The position numbers were made by a program, and so were the translations under genes. This document shows, piece by piece, positions 6,855 to 14,363 of a stretch of 25,034 nucleotides of DNA (the stretch's first letter is position 1; each line of letters opens with the position of its first letter). The notes under the pieces were generated by a model. It saw only the letters and a program-made list of their open reading frames with translations, searched no databases and was not told where the DNA came from. The stretch spans positions 1 to 25,034 of IMG/VR virus record IMGVR_UViG_3300027801_000152; one strand, 5' to 3'. Source of the DNA: a virus.

Positions 6855-6866
6855 ATATAAATATAA
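6855..6866 (-). promoter_or_regulatory. Relaxed copy of the candidate late-promoter motif
   Basis: Plus-strand ATATAAATATAA shares the core ATAAATAT with the four exact 12-mers and lies 36 bases before the ATG at 6818. It lacks the final TCA. AT-rich intergenic sequence could produce this by chance. Confidence 0.3.
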
Positions 6867-6907
6867 TTGTATAACTTGAAAACGATTTATTTATTCGCTC
6901 ATTTTAA

Positions 6908-7360
6908 TTAAATTTTTTCTATAGAGCTATTTTTTTCTTCCAAGAGATTTTGGAGATGGTCGACCTTTTGGTTTAATTCCTTGATTCCCTCAACTAATAA
7001 TGGAATTATCTTATGATACTGAACACCCTTGTAACCAGTATCTCGGTCATTGACTGCAGATGGTAAAATGGCCTCAATTTCTTGAGCAATAACTCCAACA
7101 TCGTGACCTGAATAAATATCTTGTTTTTTATTCCAGTCAAATTCATAACCACCAATTTTCTGCAACTTCTCTAATGAGTTACCTATATATGTTATATTAT
7201 CTTTTAAATTTTTGTCGGATGAATTGTAAGCAATGATATCACCACTAGCTCGTATGGTTGAACCACTTATATCAGATTCAGTCCATATAACTCCAGATGC
7301 AGTTACTTCATTTAGGTGGGCACTTGAACCCGATACTACTACTTTTTTCCAATTTGGCAT
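6908..7360 (-). CDS. Short tail fibre protein with S74 intramolecular chaperone domain
   Basis: A 150-residue protein. The N-terminus, WKKVVVSGSSAHLNEVTASG, matches the start of the large fibre protein encoded at 7749-9590 and probably anchors both to the same site. Residues 47-56, SSDKNLKDNI, are the peptidase S74 autocleavage motif, with Ser48 and Lys53 spaced as in the known Ser-Lys dyad. GVIAQEIEAILP (89-100) and YHKIIPLLVEGIKEL (115-129) complete the domain, followed by a C-terminal coiled coil. In this family the domain trimerises, helps the fibre fold and then cleaves itself off. With only about 45 residues before the cut, the mature fibre piece would be very short. The start is an ATG with AAGGAG upstream. 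Confidence 0.88.
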   Translation of the reverse strand: MPNWKKVVVSGSSAHLNEVTASGVIWTESDISGSTIRASGDIIAYNSSDKNLKDNITYIGNSLEKLQKIGGYEFDWNKKQDIYSGHDVGVIAQEIEAILPSAVNDRDTGYKGVQYHKIIPLLVEGIKELNQKVDHLQNLLEEKNSSIEKI

Positions 7361-7433
7361 TTAATTCATTCTCCTTATGGTTGGTTACCTTTCGGCCCAC
7401 TTCCCAATGTCGCCAAACATCAGGCCAATAAAG

Positions 7434-7724
7434 TTATTCTTCAATAAAAAGTTCACCATCTTGCTCTTTAATTTCGTGTTGAACTCTTTCTATATTCTCT
7501 CTTACTACATCTTTAGTACTTTTAGTTGTCTTAACTACAGCACCTTTTCTATCTATCAATTGGTATTGTGATTTTAATTTATTAATCACATCCATTGCAA
7601 GACCAATATGTTTACCTGGAATCATTCCATTTTTAATCAATTCGAATAAAAATTCAATTTCATCCTTTTTAAACTTTGCTACTTCATTAACAATAGTTTT
7701 TACTTCTTTCGCTCTTATCGCCAT
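7434..7724 (-). CDS. Small acidic-tailed protein between two fibre genes, unknown
   Basis: A 96-residue protein with a helical N-terminal half (KEVKTIVNEVAKFKKDEIEF, then FELIKNGMIPGKHIGLAMDV) and a Lys/Glu-rich second half ending EQDGELFIEE. It has no Cys motifs, signal peptide or membrane segment. It sits between the S74 fibre gene and the large fibre gene, a position where phages often keep fibre assembly chaperones; that role is inferred from location only. No family is recognised. Confidence 0.65.
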   Translation of the reverse strand: MAIRAKEVKTIVNEVAKFKKDEIEFLFELIKNGMIPGKHIGLAMDVINKLKSQYQLIDRKGAVVKTTKSTKDVVRENIERVQHEIKEQDGELFIEE

Positions 7725-7748
7725 ATAACCTCTTTTATTTATTATTTA

Positions 7749-9590
7749 TTAACTATAAATCCAAATCTCACCATCATTAGTGTTGACATGCATCATTCCA
7801 ATTCTATCTCCTGCTGCTGTTCCAAAATCTGATGGAGTAGCACCTGGTGATGTTGCAGAACCACTAACCGAAACAACATATTGTCTTGGTACGATTGCTG
7901 TAGCATCGTGAGCAGTATCATCTTCTTTGGTTAATCCCCATCTCTTAACACTATCATCATATCCAAGTGCAGTACCGATACCATTTGCACCAGTTCCAAT
8001 TATTAAACCACCATCTCCACTTGTTGAACCACTTGAAGCGTAGATAAATCTATCTGCAACTCTCAAGTTTGTACTATCGATTGTTGTTAAATCTCCATTA
8101 ACATCCAAGTTACCACTAATAGTAACTGCACCAGTTATATCTACACCCGTCGCAGTTACACTATGAATTTCTGAATTATTAATCTTAGTATTAACCTCAT
8201 TAGCAGTTGAGAAATCAACATACTCTTGTGATGCTGCTGAACCAACTTTTAAAGCCGTATTGTATATCGAAGTAATCGTTGTTTGTGCTGCAGTGATTGC
8301 AATATCATTTGCATTTGCAGTTATACCATCTCCACCAGCTACGTTTAAAGTTCTTGTTGCGGCTATTGTTCCACCACCAGTTAATCCAGTTCCTGCAGTT
8401 ATCGTTACTCCACTATGGTCTATGTGTTCGTTTGCTACAAATCCACTTAAATTATCGTGAACAATCTCACCATCTGTGGTTGTTATTTCATCGGCGTTTG
8501 CAGTTATACCTGTTCCACCAACAACATTGATAGTTCTGTTAGCTGCGATTGTTCCACCACCTGTTAATCCGGCACCTGCTACAACACTTACTGAACTATG
8601 GTCTATATGTTCATTTGCTACAAAATTTGCTAAACTATCGTGGTCAATAGTTCCTTGCGTTGCTGTTGCGATAGTTCCGTTTATATTACCAGTAACTTTA
8701 AAGTTACCACCACTACCACTTATATAGCTTGTAGTATCTCCTACCCATAAATCTGCAGAACCACTAATCAATGAACCGAAACTTACAGCATCTGTAGTTC
8801 CAACTCCGATTGAAGTTCTTAATGTTGCTCCACTTTCTGCTACTGGGTCACCACTACCATCACCAACAATCATTTGGGAATCTGAAAGAACACCCATTGC
8901 TGTGATTGCACCAGTTCCACTACCTAATAGAACTCCACCATCTGTTAATGTTGAGGCACCTGTTCCACCATCTGCCACTGGGACATCAGTTCCACCAGCA
9001 CGATAAACAACATTACCCTCAATATTTAAATTTCCTGCACTTGCTCTTGTAATTGTTGTATCACTACCATGTCCTAATTCTATACCTGTAAATTGGGGGG
9101 AAGCATCACTTGTAACATCTTGGTTAATTGTAGAATTTGCTTCAATGGTTATTGTTTTCACACCATCAACTCTGTTCTGTCCAATCGTAGTACCATAAAC
9201 TGCAGAACCACTAATAGTTCCTGTATATGTTCCCGTAGCACCACTAATAGTTCCAGTCGTAGTTATTGCTCCACTACCAACATCAATGGAAGTGAATCCG
9301 CTTGTAATGCTACCCGCATCCAAAGCTCCGACTGTAGTTAGGTTACTTAATGTATCAATAGCGGATTCTATAGTTGCTTCCGTTGTTGCGTCAATTGCAT
9401 CTATATTATTCAAGGAAGTGGTATTACCACCAGAAAATATACTCGTTGTTCCGAGTACAATATCTCCACCAGCGACTGTTAAATCACCGATTGTTTTTAC
9501 GTTCCCTGTAGCATATATATCAGATGATGCACTCACCACCGAAAATTCTGGTGATGAACCTGATACTACTACTTTTCTCCATTGTGCCAT
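7749..9590 (-). CDS. Large fibre/adhesin-like virion protein with tandem repeats
   Basis: A 613-residue protein, very rich in Gly, Ser, Thr and Ala, with beta-strand repeats typical of trimeric phage fibres. It begins WRKVVVSGSSPEF, an N-terminal tag shared with the short S74 fibre. A 61-residue unit occurs twice in tandem at 317-377 and 378-438, each with FVANEHIDHS and GLTGGGTIAA followed by GITANA. Around 205-265 is a GG-rich stretch ending SGATLRTSIGVG. The C-terminal part, from about 495 (AVTISGNLDVNGDLTTIDST), resembles a structural repeat common in marine phage fibres. It probably contributes to host binding or particle decoration. The start is an ATG with AGGAG upstream. No enzymatic motif is seen. 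Confidence 0.8.
   Translation of the reverse strand: MAQWRKVVVSGSSPEFSVVSASSDIYATGNVKTIGDLTVAGGDIVLGTTSIFSGGNTTSLNNIDAIDATTEATIESAIDTLSNLTTVGALDAGSITSGFTSIDVGSGAITTTGTISGATGTYTGTISGSAVYGTTIGQNRVDGVKTITIEANSTINQDVTSDASPQFTGIELGHGSDTTITRASAGNLNIEGNVVYRAGGTDVPVADGGTGASTLTDGGVLLGSGTGAITAMGVLSDSQMIVGDGSGDPVAESGATLRTSIGVGTTDAVSFGSLISGSADLWVGDTTSYISGSGGNFKVTGNINGTIATATQGTIDHDSLANFVANEHIDHSSVSVVAGAGLTGGGTIAANRTINVVGGTGITANADEITTTDGEIVHDNLSGFVANEHIDHSGVTITAGTGLTGGGTIAATRTLNVAGGDGITANANDIAITAAQTTITSIYNTALKVGSAASQEYVDFSTANEVNTKINNSEIHSVTATGVDITGAVTISGNLDVNGDLTTIDSTNLRVADRFIYASSGSTSGDGGLIIGTGANGIGTALGYDDSVKRWGLTKEDDTAHDATAIVPRQYVVSVSGSATSPGATPSDFGTAAGDRIGMMHVNTNDGEIWIYS
8277..8642 (-). repeat. Tandem 61-residue coding repeat, two copies
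   Basis: Two adjacent 183-base units, 8460-8642 and 8277-8459, encode 61-residue repeats beginning HDSLANFVANEHIDHS and HDNLSGFVANEHIDHS. They are similar but not identical, so the duplication is not recent or is under selection. Such units can expand or contract by recombination and so change fibre length. Confidence 0.85.
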
Positions 9591-9622
9591 GTTGTTCTCC
9601 TAATTGGACTTTTAATTATCAA

Positions 9623-9634
9623 TTATAAATATTA
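9623..9634 (-). promoter_or_regulatory. Relaxed copy of the candidate late-promoter motif
   Basis: Plus-strand TTATAAATATTA overlaps the stop codon of the upstream fibre gene and lies 32 bases before the ATG at 9590. It shares the core ATAAATAT with the exact copies. Confidence 0.3.
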
Positions 9635-10759
9635 GATTGGTGAGTTTTCGTACCCTAAATACCATACTGAACTACTATAATACATTCCACCCTTTTGTGG
9701 TGTCGGTGTTGAAGTAGATTCCCCCAATATTATTACTTTATTATCTATCTGTATAGATATTTCATCACTACTATTTTTTAGTGTGAATAAATTGTCTGGG
9801 TTGTTAGCCCTAAACTCGAAGTTAGAACCAGTAACTTGTAAACCTGTTGCTGCTCCACTACCACTCGTATTTAATGATACCCCATTATAAGTAAACCCAT
9901 CGGATAAACTTAATGTATCTATATTTGCTGTACCATCTAAGTGTAAATCTTTCCATTGGAAGGTTGCACTCCCCAAATCCATAATATCATCTGCGGTAGG
10001 TGTAAGTGAACCACTAATACTAACACTACCTGTAAATTGATGTGTATCATCTAAACTATCACCGAACCTTGTTGAACCACTTATCTCCTGCGTGGTTATA
10101 TTCGTAACCGATGAACTTACTATAAAATTATTTGCAGTTATATCACCTTGTATGTTTAATCCAGTTGCAAGTGTTGTACCAACATATTGACAAACACTCA
10201 TATAAACTATAGCATTTGAACTTCTTGCAGTATCAAATTGTAATACACCAGTTTTATAATCAAACTGATAATCATTACCTGATATAACATCATCCCCATC
10301 TAATGAACCACTATTAGTTCCTGTTGATGAATATACTCTAACTCCATATCCAGGTGTTGTATCTTCTGTATTAGCATTTGCTAATGAAGCAATTGAATAT
10401 TTTGGTGATATGAAATTTGTTTGTTGGCCAGTTTGTATTAACTGCGGGGTTACCCCACTTGCACTACCTGTCGGTGAAATAAAGAACCAAGCATCCTCAT
10501 CAACATTAGATTTAGTTAACCTAAACCTATACCAATATTTTAATACATCATTACTATTAACTTGAAACGTAGTTCCACTCTGAGAACTTCCACTAAATGG
10601 TAATCCACTTGATGGTATTAAATTGGCTTGAGTATAAATCTCGGATGCACCTAAATCCAATACCTCTGTAAATGCTTCTTGTGAAGTATTTAAATCAGCA
10701 CTCGTAAATCTTCTACCACCGAGTAATCTATTTGATTTTTTTTCGTTATTAATTGCCAT
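9632..10759 (-). CDS. Fibre-like virion protein with shared GDSLDD module
   Basis: A 375-residue protein. The basic N-terminus (NEKKSNRLLGGRRFTSADLN) may dock it to the particle. A beta-rich domain follows, including VLKYWYRFRLTKSNVDEDAW (about 72-91). Residues 227-252, GSTRFGDSLDDTHQFTGSVS followed by ISGSL, form a module also found in the two gene products at 13510-14355 and 14364-16055. The C-terminus includes DLGSATFQWKDLHLDGTANI, a pattern I associate with phage fibre repeats, and ends with a compact aromatic tip (MYYSSSVWYLGYENS). It is probably part of a surface appendage; receptor specificity cannot be read. The start is an ATG with AGAGA upstream. Confidence 0.75.
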   Translation of the reverse strand: MAINNEKKSNRLLGGRRFTSADLNTSQEAFTEVLDLGASEIYTQANLIPSSGLPFSGSSQSGTTFQVNSNDVLKYWYRFRLTKSNVDEDAWFFISPTGSASGVTPQLIQTGQQTNFISPKYSIASLANANTEDTTPGYGVRVYSSTGTNSGSLDGDDVISGNDYQFDYKTGVLQFDTARSSNAIVYMSVCQYVGTTLATGLNIQGDITANNFIVSSSVTNITTQEISGSTRFGDSLDDTHQFTGSVSISGSLTPTADDIMDLGSATFQWKDLHLDGTANIDTLSLSDGFTYNGVSLNTSGSGAATGLQVTGSNFEFRANNPDNLFTLKNSSDEISIQIDNKVIILGESTSTPTPQKGGMYYSSSVWYLGYENSPI

Positions 10760-10769
10760 AATTTATCTC

Positions 10770-13202
10770 TTAACTAAATGTCACTGCTATTGAAGTTACT
10801 GGTGTTTCATCACCTTTATATCTAACTATTACATAAAGTTCATTATCACTTGAATCTAAGTACATTCCATCCGCATTTCTCATTGGGACAGTATAAGTGG
10901 TTGTGGATATACTACCACCAGTGTTCCCATACAAATCTATATCAGAACTGAATGGATTAATATGGTTATCCGTTGATACTCCTGCAGATATCAAGTTACT
11001 TGTAGTTGCACTTGGGTCATATAGTCTACAATTTGTAATTGATGTATTACTTCCTGCACTTGTACCACTCTTTAATATCAATCCAACTGCCGTACCTGTT
11101 GATGTAGAGTTCCAATTCACTAATGTTTTACCTGTATTGATGGTCATACTTGTTCTTGCACTTCCATCTTGGAATCTTCGTATATAATATTTGTATGTTC
11201 CATGGTCATTATAATCCTCATAATACCAATATCTATAATCTCCACCTGGGTCTACCAAATATCCCGGTTTCACTTGTAAATCATAAGAACCCAACTGATT
11301 GATTGCATATGTAGTAACCCAAGCAGTACCATTAAATGCTGTAACATTATCTAATAATTGTATTCTAAAATCTTCTCCTGTAAATGTTTCACTCGTTCCA
11401 GTCAAACTTCCACCATCATATCCTTGTGCTCTCTGATAGACTCCCAAAGAACCACTACCTGCGGGTTGTCCGAATGTTCCAGCGTTGTGGTAATTGTATG
11501 TATAGGTTGCTAATGTAGATTGAGATGATGCACGATTTCTTGCTCTAACTCCGATTGTAAATGTAGAATCACTTACACCAGTCTGATTTATATTTTCTCC
11601 TGTAGAACCAGCTAAAGTATAAATTGAATTATGTTTATAAACATCTGTTCTTGTTGGTACTACACTCGTACCTCTGACTGTTGGTGAATGACTTGTATCA
11701 CTAAATACTGCATTTGCAGTTTGAATTGTTCCCCCATTCGTACTTAAATCATCTACACCAGATGTTGAACTTACTGAACCAACACCTACTGAACTTATAT
11801 TATCATCAACTATCGTGGTTGATGCTGCGTACATTGGGTTAAATAATCCACTCACCGATGCACTTAAATGATATGTTGAGTTAATTAAATATGGTGCTCC
11901 ACTCAAACTTCTTGATGTAGCACTTACATAACTCTGAGTTGCATGTGATATTGTTAATGAATTAGTTCCGATATCTGTACTTATCTGGTCTATTGGTGCC
12001 CAAAATCTATTTTTAGATGAACCAGCTTTGAAAGTATAATCACCTGAACCAGTTGCAATTCCAACCTTTAACCCATAAAAATTATAGTATCCACTTGATG
12101 ATACACTTGTAAAACTTGTTTCAGTTGCGTGATATTTTCTCAACAAAGTTTTCATACTTGTACCACCTACATCTACAAACTTACCATCTTGATATGCAGC
12201 AGGTATAACTGCGGGATTAGCAGAATCAATTTTTGCTAAAGTCACACCACTTGTTGTTCCAAATGAATCCTGTGTTATATCATATATTGATTGGGTTGTG
12301 TATTTGTTAGATGTATTTGTTGGTGTAGAAATACTACCCGTATCACTAAACGATTGTGTTGCATATACTCTAACTTTAAAATCTGTTACTCCACCACTTG
12401 TTAAACTTCCCAACCCAAATAACTCGGTATCGGATGTGGAATTAATACTCGTTGAACCACCACTATTAGAATCAAAATCTATTTTATATGTATTACCATT
12501 ATCGTGATATGAACTAACCCCACTAAATATTGTACCACCATCTATTACCCACCTTTTTGTATAAAGATATTTCATAGTTGCATTTGAACTATCGTAACTC
12601 TGTGGTAAATATCCATCGACAGTATCTGTGTTACCTAAACTATTTTCAATTGTATCTATACTTGCAAATGTCTTTGTGTTTGGTGTTGGGGATGATGTAT
12701 CTATTGAATGACTAATTATTCCAGCCATAAATCTTAATATTTCACTCACGTGGGTTGTATTATCAAAGTTATTAAAGTAACTTCCATCTAAACTTGTACC
12801 CCAATTATTAGAAGTAGGATACCCAGTTGTTATATTGTTTGTAGTTATTGCAGTTGATGTAGTTACTGCAGTGTTTACACTCATTGAACCAGTAACAACT
12901 AAATCATTGTGTGTGGATTGTATTGAACCTGTTGATGAAAAGATTCCAAGTTGTCCATTTATACCACTTGGTAATATTCCAGTCAATCCACTACCATCAC
13001 CTTCAAATCCAGCACTTGATGTTATTGAACCCGTTATTACTAAACTATTATGTGTGGATTGATAAGAACCAGTCGAAGCAAATATACCAAGTTGTCCATC
13101 AATAGCTTCTGGTGGAATAATTGCAGTACCCGTAAGTGAACCACTTAGAGTAAATGAACCAGTCAATCGTGGATTCAGTTGTTTACTATCTATTAATGCC
13201 AT
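10770..13202 (-). CDS. Large fibre/adhesin-like virion protein
   Basis: An 810-residue protein rich in Ser, Thr, Gly and Tyr. The N-terminus, KQLNPRLTGSFTLSGSLTGT, is followed by an imperfect 47-residue repeat: GQLGIF plus STGSxQSTHN occurs at residues 36-51 and 83-98. The body (about 130-790) is an irregular beta-rich sequence with few charges and many aromatic residues, for example YWYYEDYNDHGTYKYYIRRF (about 660-680), as expected for a receptor-contacting fibre or adhesin. No catalytic motif is recognised. The gene ends ten bases before the next fibre gene and overlaps the end of the small zinc-ribbon gene by 17 bases. It is the largest of the fibre-like set and the best candidate for a main host-recognition protein, by inference. 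Confidence 0.75.
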   Translation of the reverse strand: MALIDSKQLNPRLTGSFTLSGSLTGTAIIPPEAIDGQLGIFASTGSYQSTHNSLVITGSITSSAGFEGDGSGLTGILPSGINGQLGIFSSTGSIQSTHNDLVVTGSMSVNTAVTTSTAITTNNITTGYPTSNNWGTSLDGSYFNNFDNTTHVSEILRFMAGIISHSIDTSSPTPNTKTFASIDTIENSLGNTDTVDGYLPQSYDSSNATMKYLYTKRWVIDGGTIFSGVSSYHDNGNTYKIDFDSNSGGSTSINSTSDTELFGLGSLTSGGVTDFKVRVYATQSFSDTGSISTPTNTSNKYTTQSIYDITQDSFGTTSGVTLAKIDSANPAVIPAAYQDGKFVDVGGTSMKTLLRKYHATETSFTSVSSSGYYNFYGLKVGIATGSGDYTFKAGSSKNRFWAPIDQISTDIGTNSLTISHATQSYVSATSRSLSGAPYLINSTYHLSASVSGLFNPMYAASTTIVDDNISSVGVGSVSSTSGVDDLSTNGGTIQTANAVFSDTSHSPTVRGTSVVPTRTDVYKHNSIYTLAGSTGENINQTGVSDSTFTIGVRARNRASSQSTLATYTYNYHNAGTFGQPAGSGSLGVYQRAQGYDGGSLTGTSETFTGEDFRIQLLDNVTAFNGTAWVTTYAINQLGSYDLQVKPGYLVDPGGDYRYWYYEDYNDHGTYKYYIRRFQDGSARTSMTINTGKTLVNWNSTSTGTAVGLILKSGTSAGSNTSITNCRLYDPSATTSNLISAGVSTDNHINPFSSDIDLYGNTGGSISTTTYTVPMRNADGMYLDSSDNELYVIVRYKGDETPVTSIAVTFS

Positions 13203-13461
13203 GTCTTATCTCTTCTTGTTTACGTTCTTCCCACCAATTCTGTATTGAATTAGAAATCTTTTTCTTATGTTGGATAGTCTTTGGTTGTTTCATCTTTTCA
13301 ATCGTATCCAATGTTAACTTTCTATCAGATTGTGCACACGATTTACACACACTATTATTACCAACTGCTCTATCAAAAGCATCTTTTCTTGAATATGTTA
13401 ACATCTTAGTACAAGATGGACATTTTCTATTTTTTCTATCTTTCCAACTTCTTTTTCTCAT
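13186..13461 (-). CDS. Small zinc-ribbon protein with NUMOD-like tail
   Basis: A 91-residue, very basic protein from the ATG at 13461; the longer frame would need a TTG at 13476. C-P-S-C (14-17) and C-K-S-C (39-42) form a C-x2-C-x21-C-x2-C zinc ribbon. The C-terminal part, IEKMKQPKTIQHKKKISNSI, resembles the repeated DNA-binding helix (NUMOD3-like) of phage homing endonucleases. No GIY-YIG or HNH catalytic motif is visible, so this may be a remnant or a stand-alone DNA-binding module. It lies between fibre genes, a common landing place for such elements, and its end overlaps the next gene by 17 bases. No Shine-Dalgarno is evident. Confidence 0.65.
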   Translation of the reverse strand: MRKRSWKDRKNRKCPSCTKMLTYSRKDAFDRAVGNNSVCKSCAQSDRKLTLDTIEKMKQPKTIQHKKKISNSIQNWWEERKQEEIRHGINR

Positions 13462-13463
13462 AC

Positions 13464-13475
13464 TTATAAATATCA
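13464..13475 (-). promoter_or_regulatory. Relaxed copy of the candidate late-promoter motif
   Basis: Plus-strand TTATAAATATCA differs from the exact 12-mer at one position. It ends only two bases before the ATG at 13461, so a transcript starting just downstream would be leaderless for that gene or serve the large fibre gene beyond. Confidence 0.3.
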
Positions 13476-13509
13476 AACAATGGTAAAACCAATGTGGGAA
13501 TCTCTATAT

Positions 13510-14355
13510 TTATGAATTAAATTTTCCCCAAGCAACCACTTCATCACCACTTACCAAATTAAATCCTAACGATGTAGTATTTATATGGGTTAAAAATTTA
13601 GAACCACTTTGTTCTATTGTTAATGCATCTGGTTCCATTAACATACCATTTAAAAAGAATTGAAAATCATTTTTTGTTGTAGTTGTTAATGTACTTACTG
13701 ATGCGGTAACTGCAGTAAATGAGGCAGTTGAATTTGTCATCGTTCCCGATTTTGCAAAATTCTTTCTAAGGAAAACACTATTAGGCCCTGAATCACCTAA
13801 CACCCCTGTGTATGCTGCTGCTTCTGTTACGAGTGTAGTACTACTCCCACCACTAAAATCTGAATTATTACTTATTTCATTTATTTCTACACCATTAATA
13901 TTGATTGAACCACTAATAGAATAACTACCAGTTATATTATGTACATCATCGAGTGTATTACCGAAAGTTGTACTACCACTTTGATGTATTGTGGTTACTG
14001 ATGAACCACTAAAATTTGAAGCTTCATATGATACTGAACCCAATATTGTTACATCATCTTCATGTGTATAATTCTCACTAACAACAAGGTCATTTGTAAA
14101 TGCTATTGTTGAACCTGATATAAACCCATATCCCAATACCATATTTTGAGTACCGGCGTTATTAGGAATAATAAATGTTTGAGTTTCATCAAGATTGGTT
14201 TCGTTAAAAGTTACATTGGAACTTGTGGCAACAGTCTGCCCTATACTTAATTCGTTTATTGCCGGCAATAACCCATCCATCTCACCATCAAAGGATGATG
14301 TGAAACCTGTTCCATCTGATATTGTTAATGGGTTTTTAAATGTAAATAATGGCAT
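13510..14355 (-). CDS. Fibre-like virion protein paralogous to the gp15 fusion C-terminus
   Basis: A 281-residue protein that aligns over most of its length with residues about 320-563 of the protein encoded just upstream. Shared landmarks are SIGQ-x-V-x-T-x-SNVTFN (37-51), GSTTFGNTLDDVHNITGS (127-144), NGVEINEISNNS (154-165), TTLVTEAA, TASFTAVTAS, then DFQFFLNGMLMEPDALTIEQ and the C-terminal GKFNS. The C-terminal domain looks like a compact beta-sandwich tip. The first 30 residues replace the gp15-like part of its neighbour. A tandem duplication explains the pair best. It is probably an appendage protein that works together with the fusion product. The start is an ATG with AAGG upstream, eight bases after the previous gene. 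Confidence 0.8.
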   Translation of the reverse strand: MPLFTFKNPLTISDGTGFTSSFDGEMDGLLPAINELSIGQTVATSSNVTFNETNLDETQTFIIPNNAGTQNMVLGYGFISGSTIAFTNDLVVSENYTHEDDVTILGSVSYEASNFSGSSVTTIHQSGSTTFGNTLDDVHNITGSYSISGSININGVEINEISNNSDFSGGSSTTLVTEAAAYTGVLGDSGPNSVFLRKNFAKSGTMTNSTASFTAVTASVSTLTTTTKNDFQFFLNGMLMEPDALTIEQSGSKFLTHINTTSLGFNLVSGDEVVAWGKFNS

Positions 14356-14363
14356 CTATTACC

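Noticed and set aside
7385-7420. An 11-codon minus-strand ORF in a comparatively GC-rich spacer before the S74 fibre gene
   Set aside because: No Shine-Dalgarno and too short to judge. The spacer has some pairing (GGCC/GGCC, ATGT/ACAT) but not enough to call a structured RNA.
9286-9603. Val/Pro-rich plus-strand open frames opposite the fibre genes (also around 8260-8727 and 12298-13105)
   Set aside because: They mirror the Thr/Gly/Ser-rich codon repeats of the fibre genes on the minus strand; typical shadow frames.
13503-13516. A T4-late-like ATAAATA in gene direction just after the stop of the fibre-like gene ending at 13510
   Set aside because: A single inexact match overlapping a stop codon in AT-rich sequence; not supported by other copies in that orientation at gene starts.
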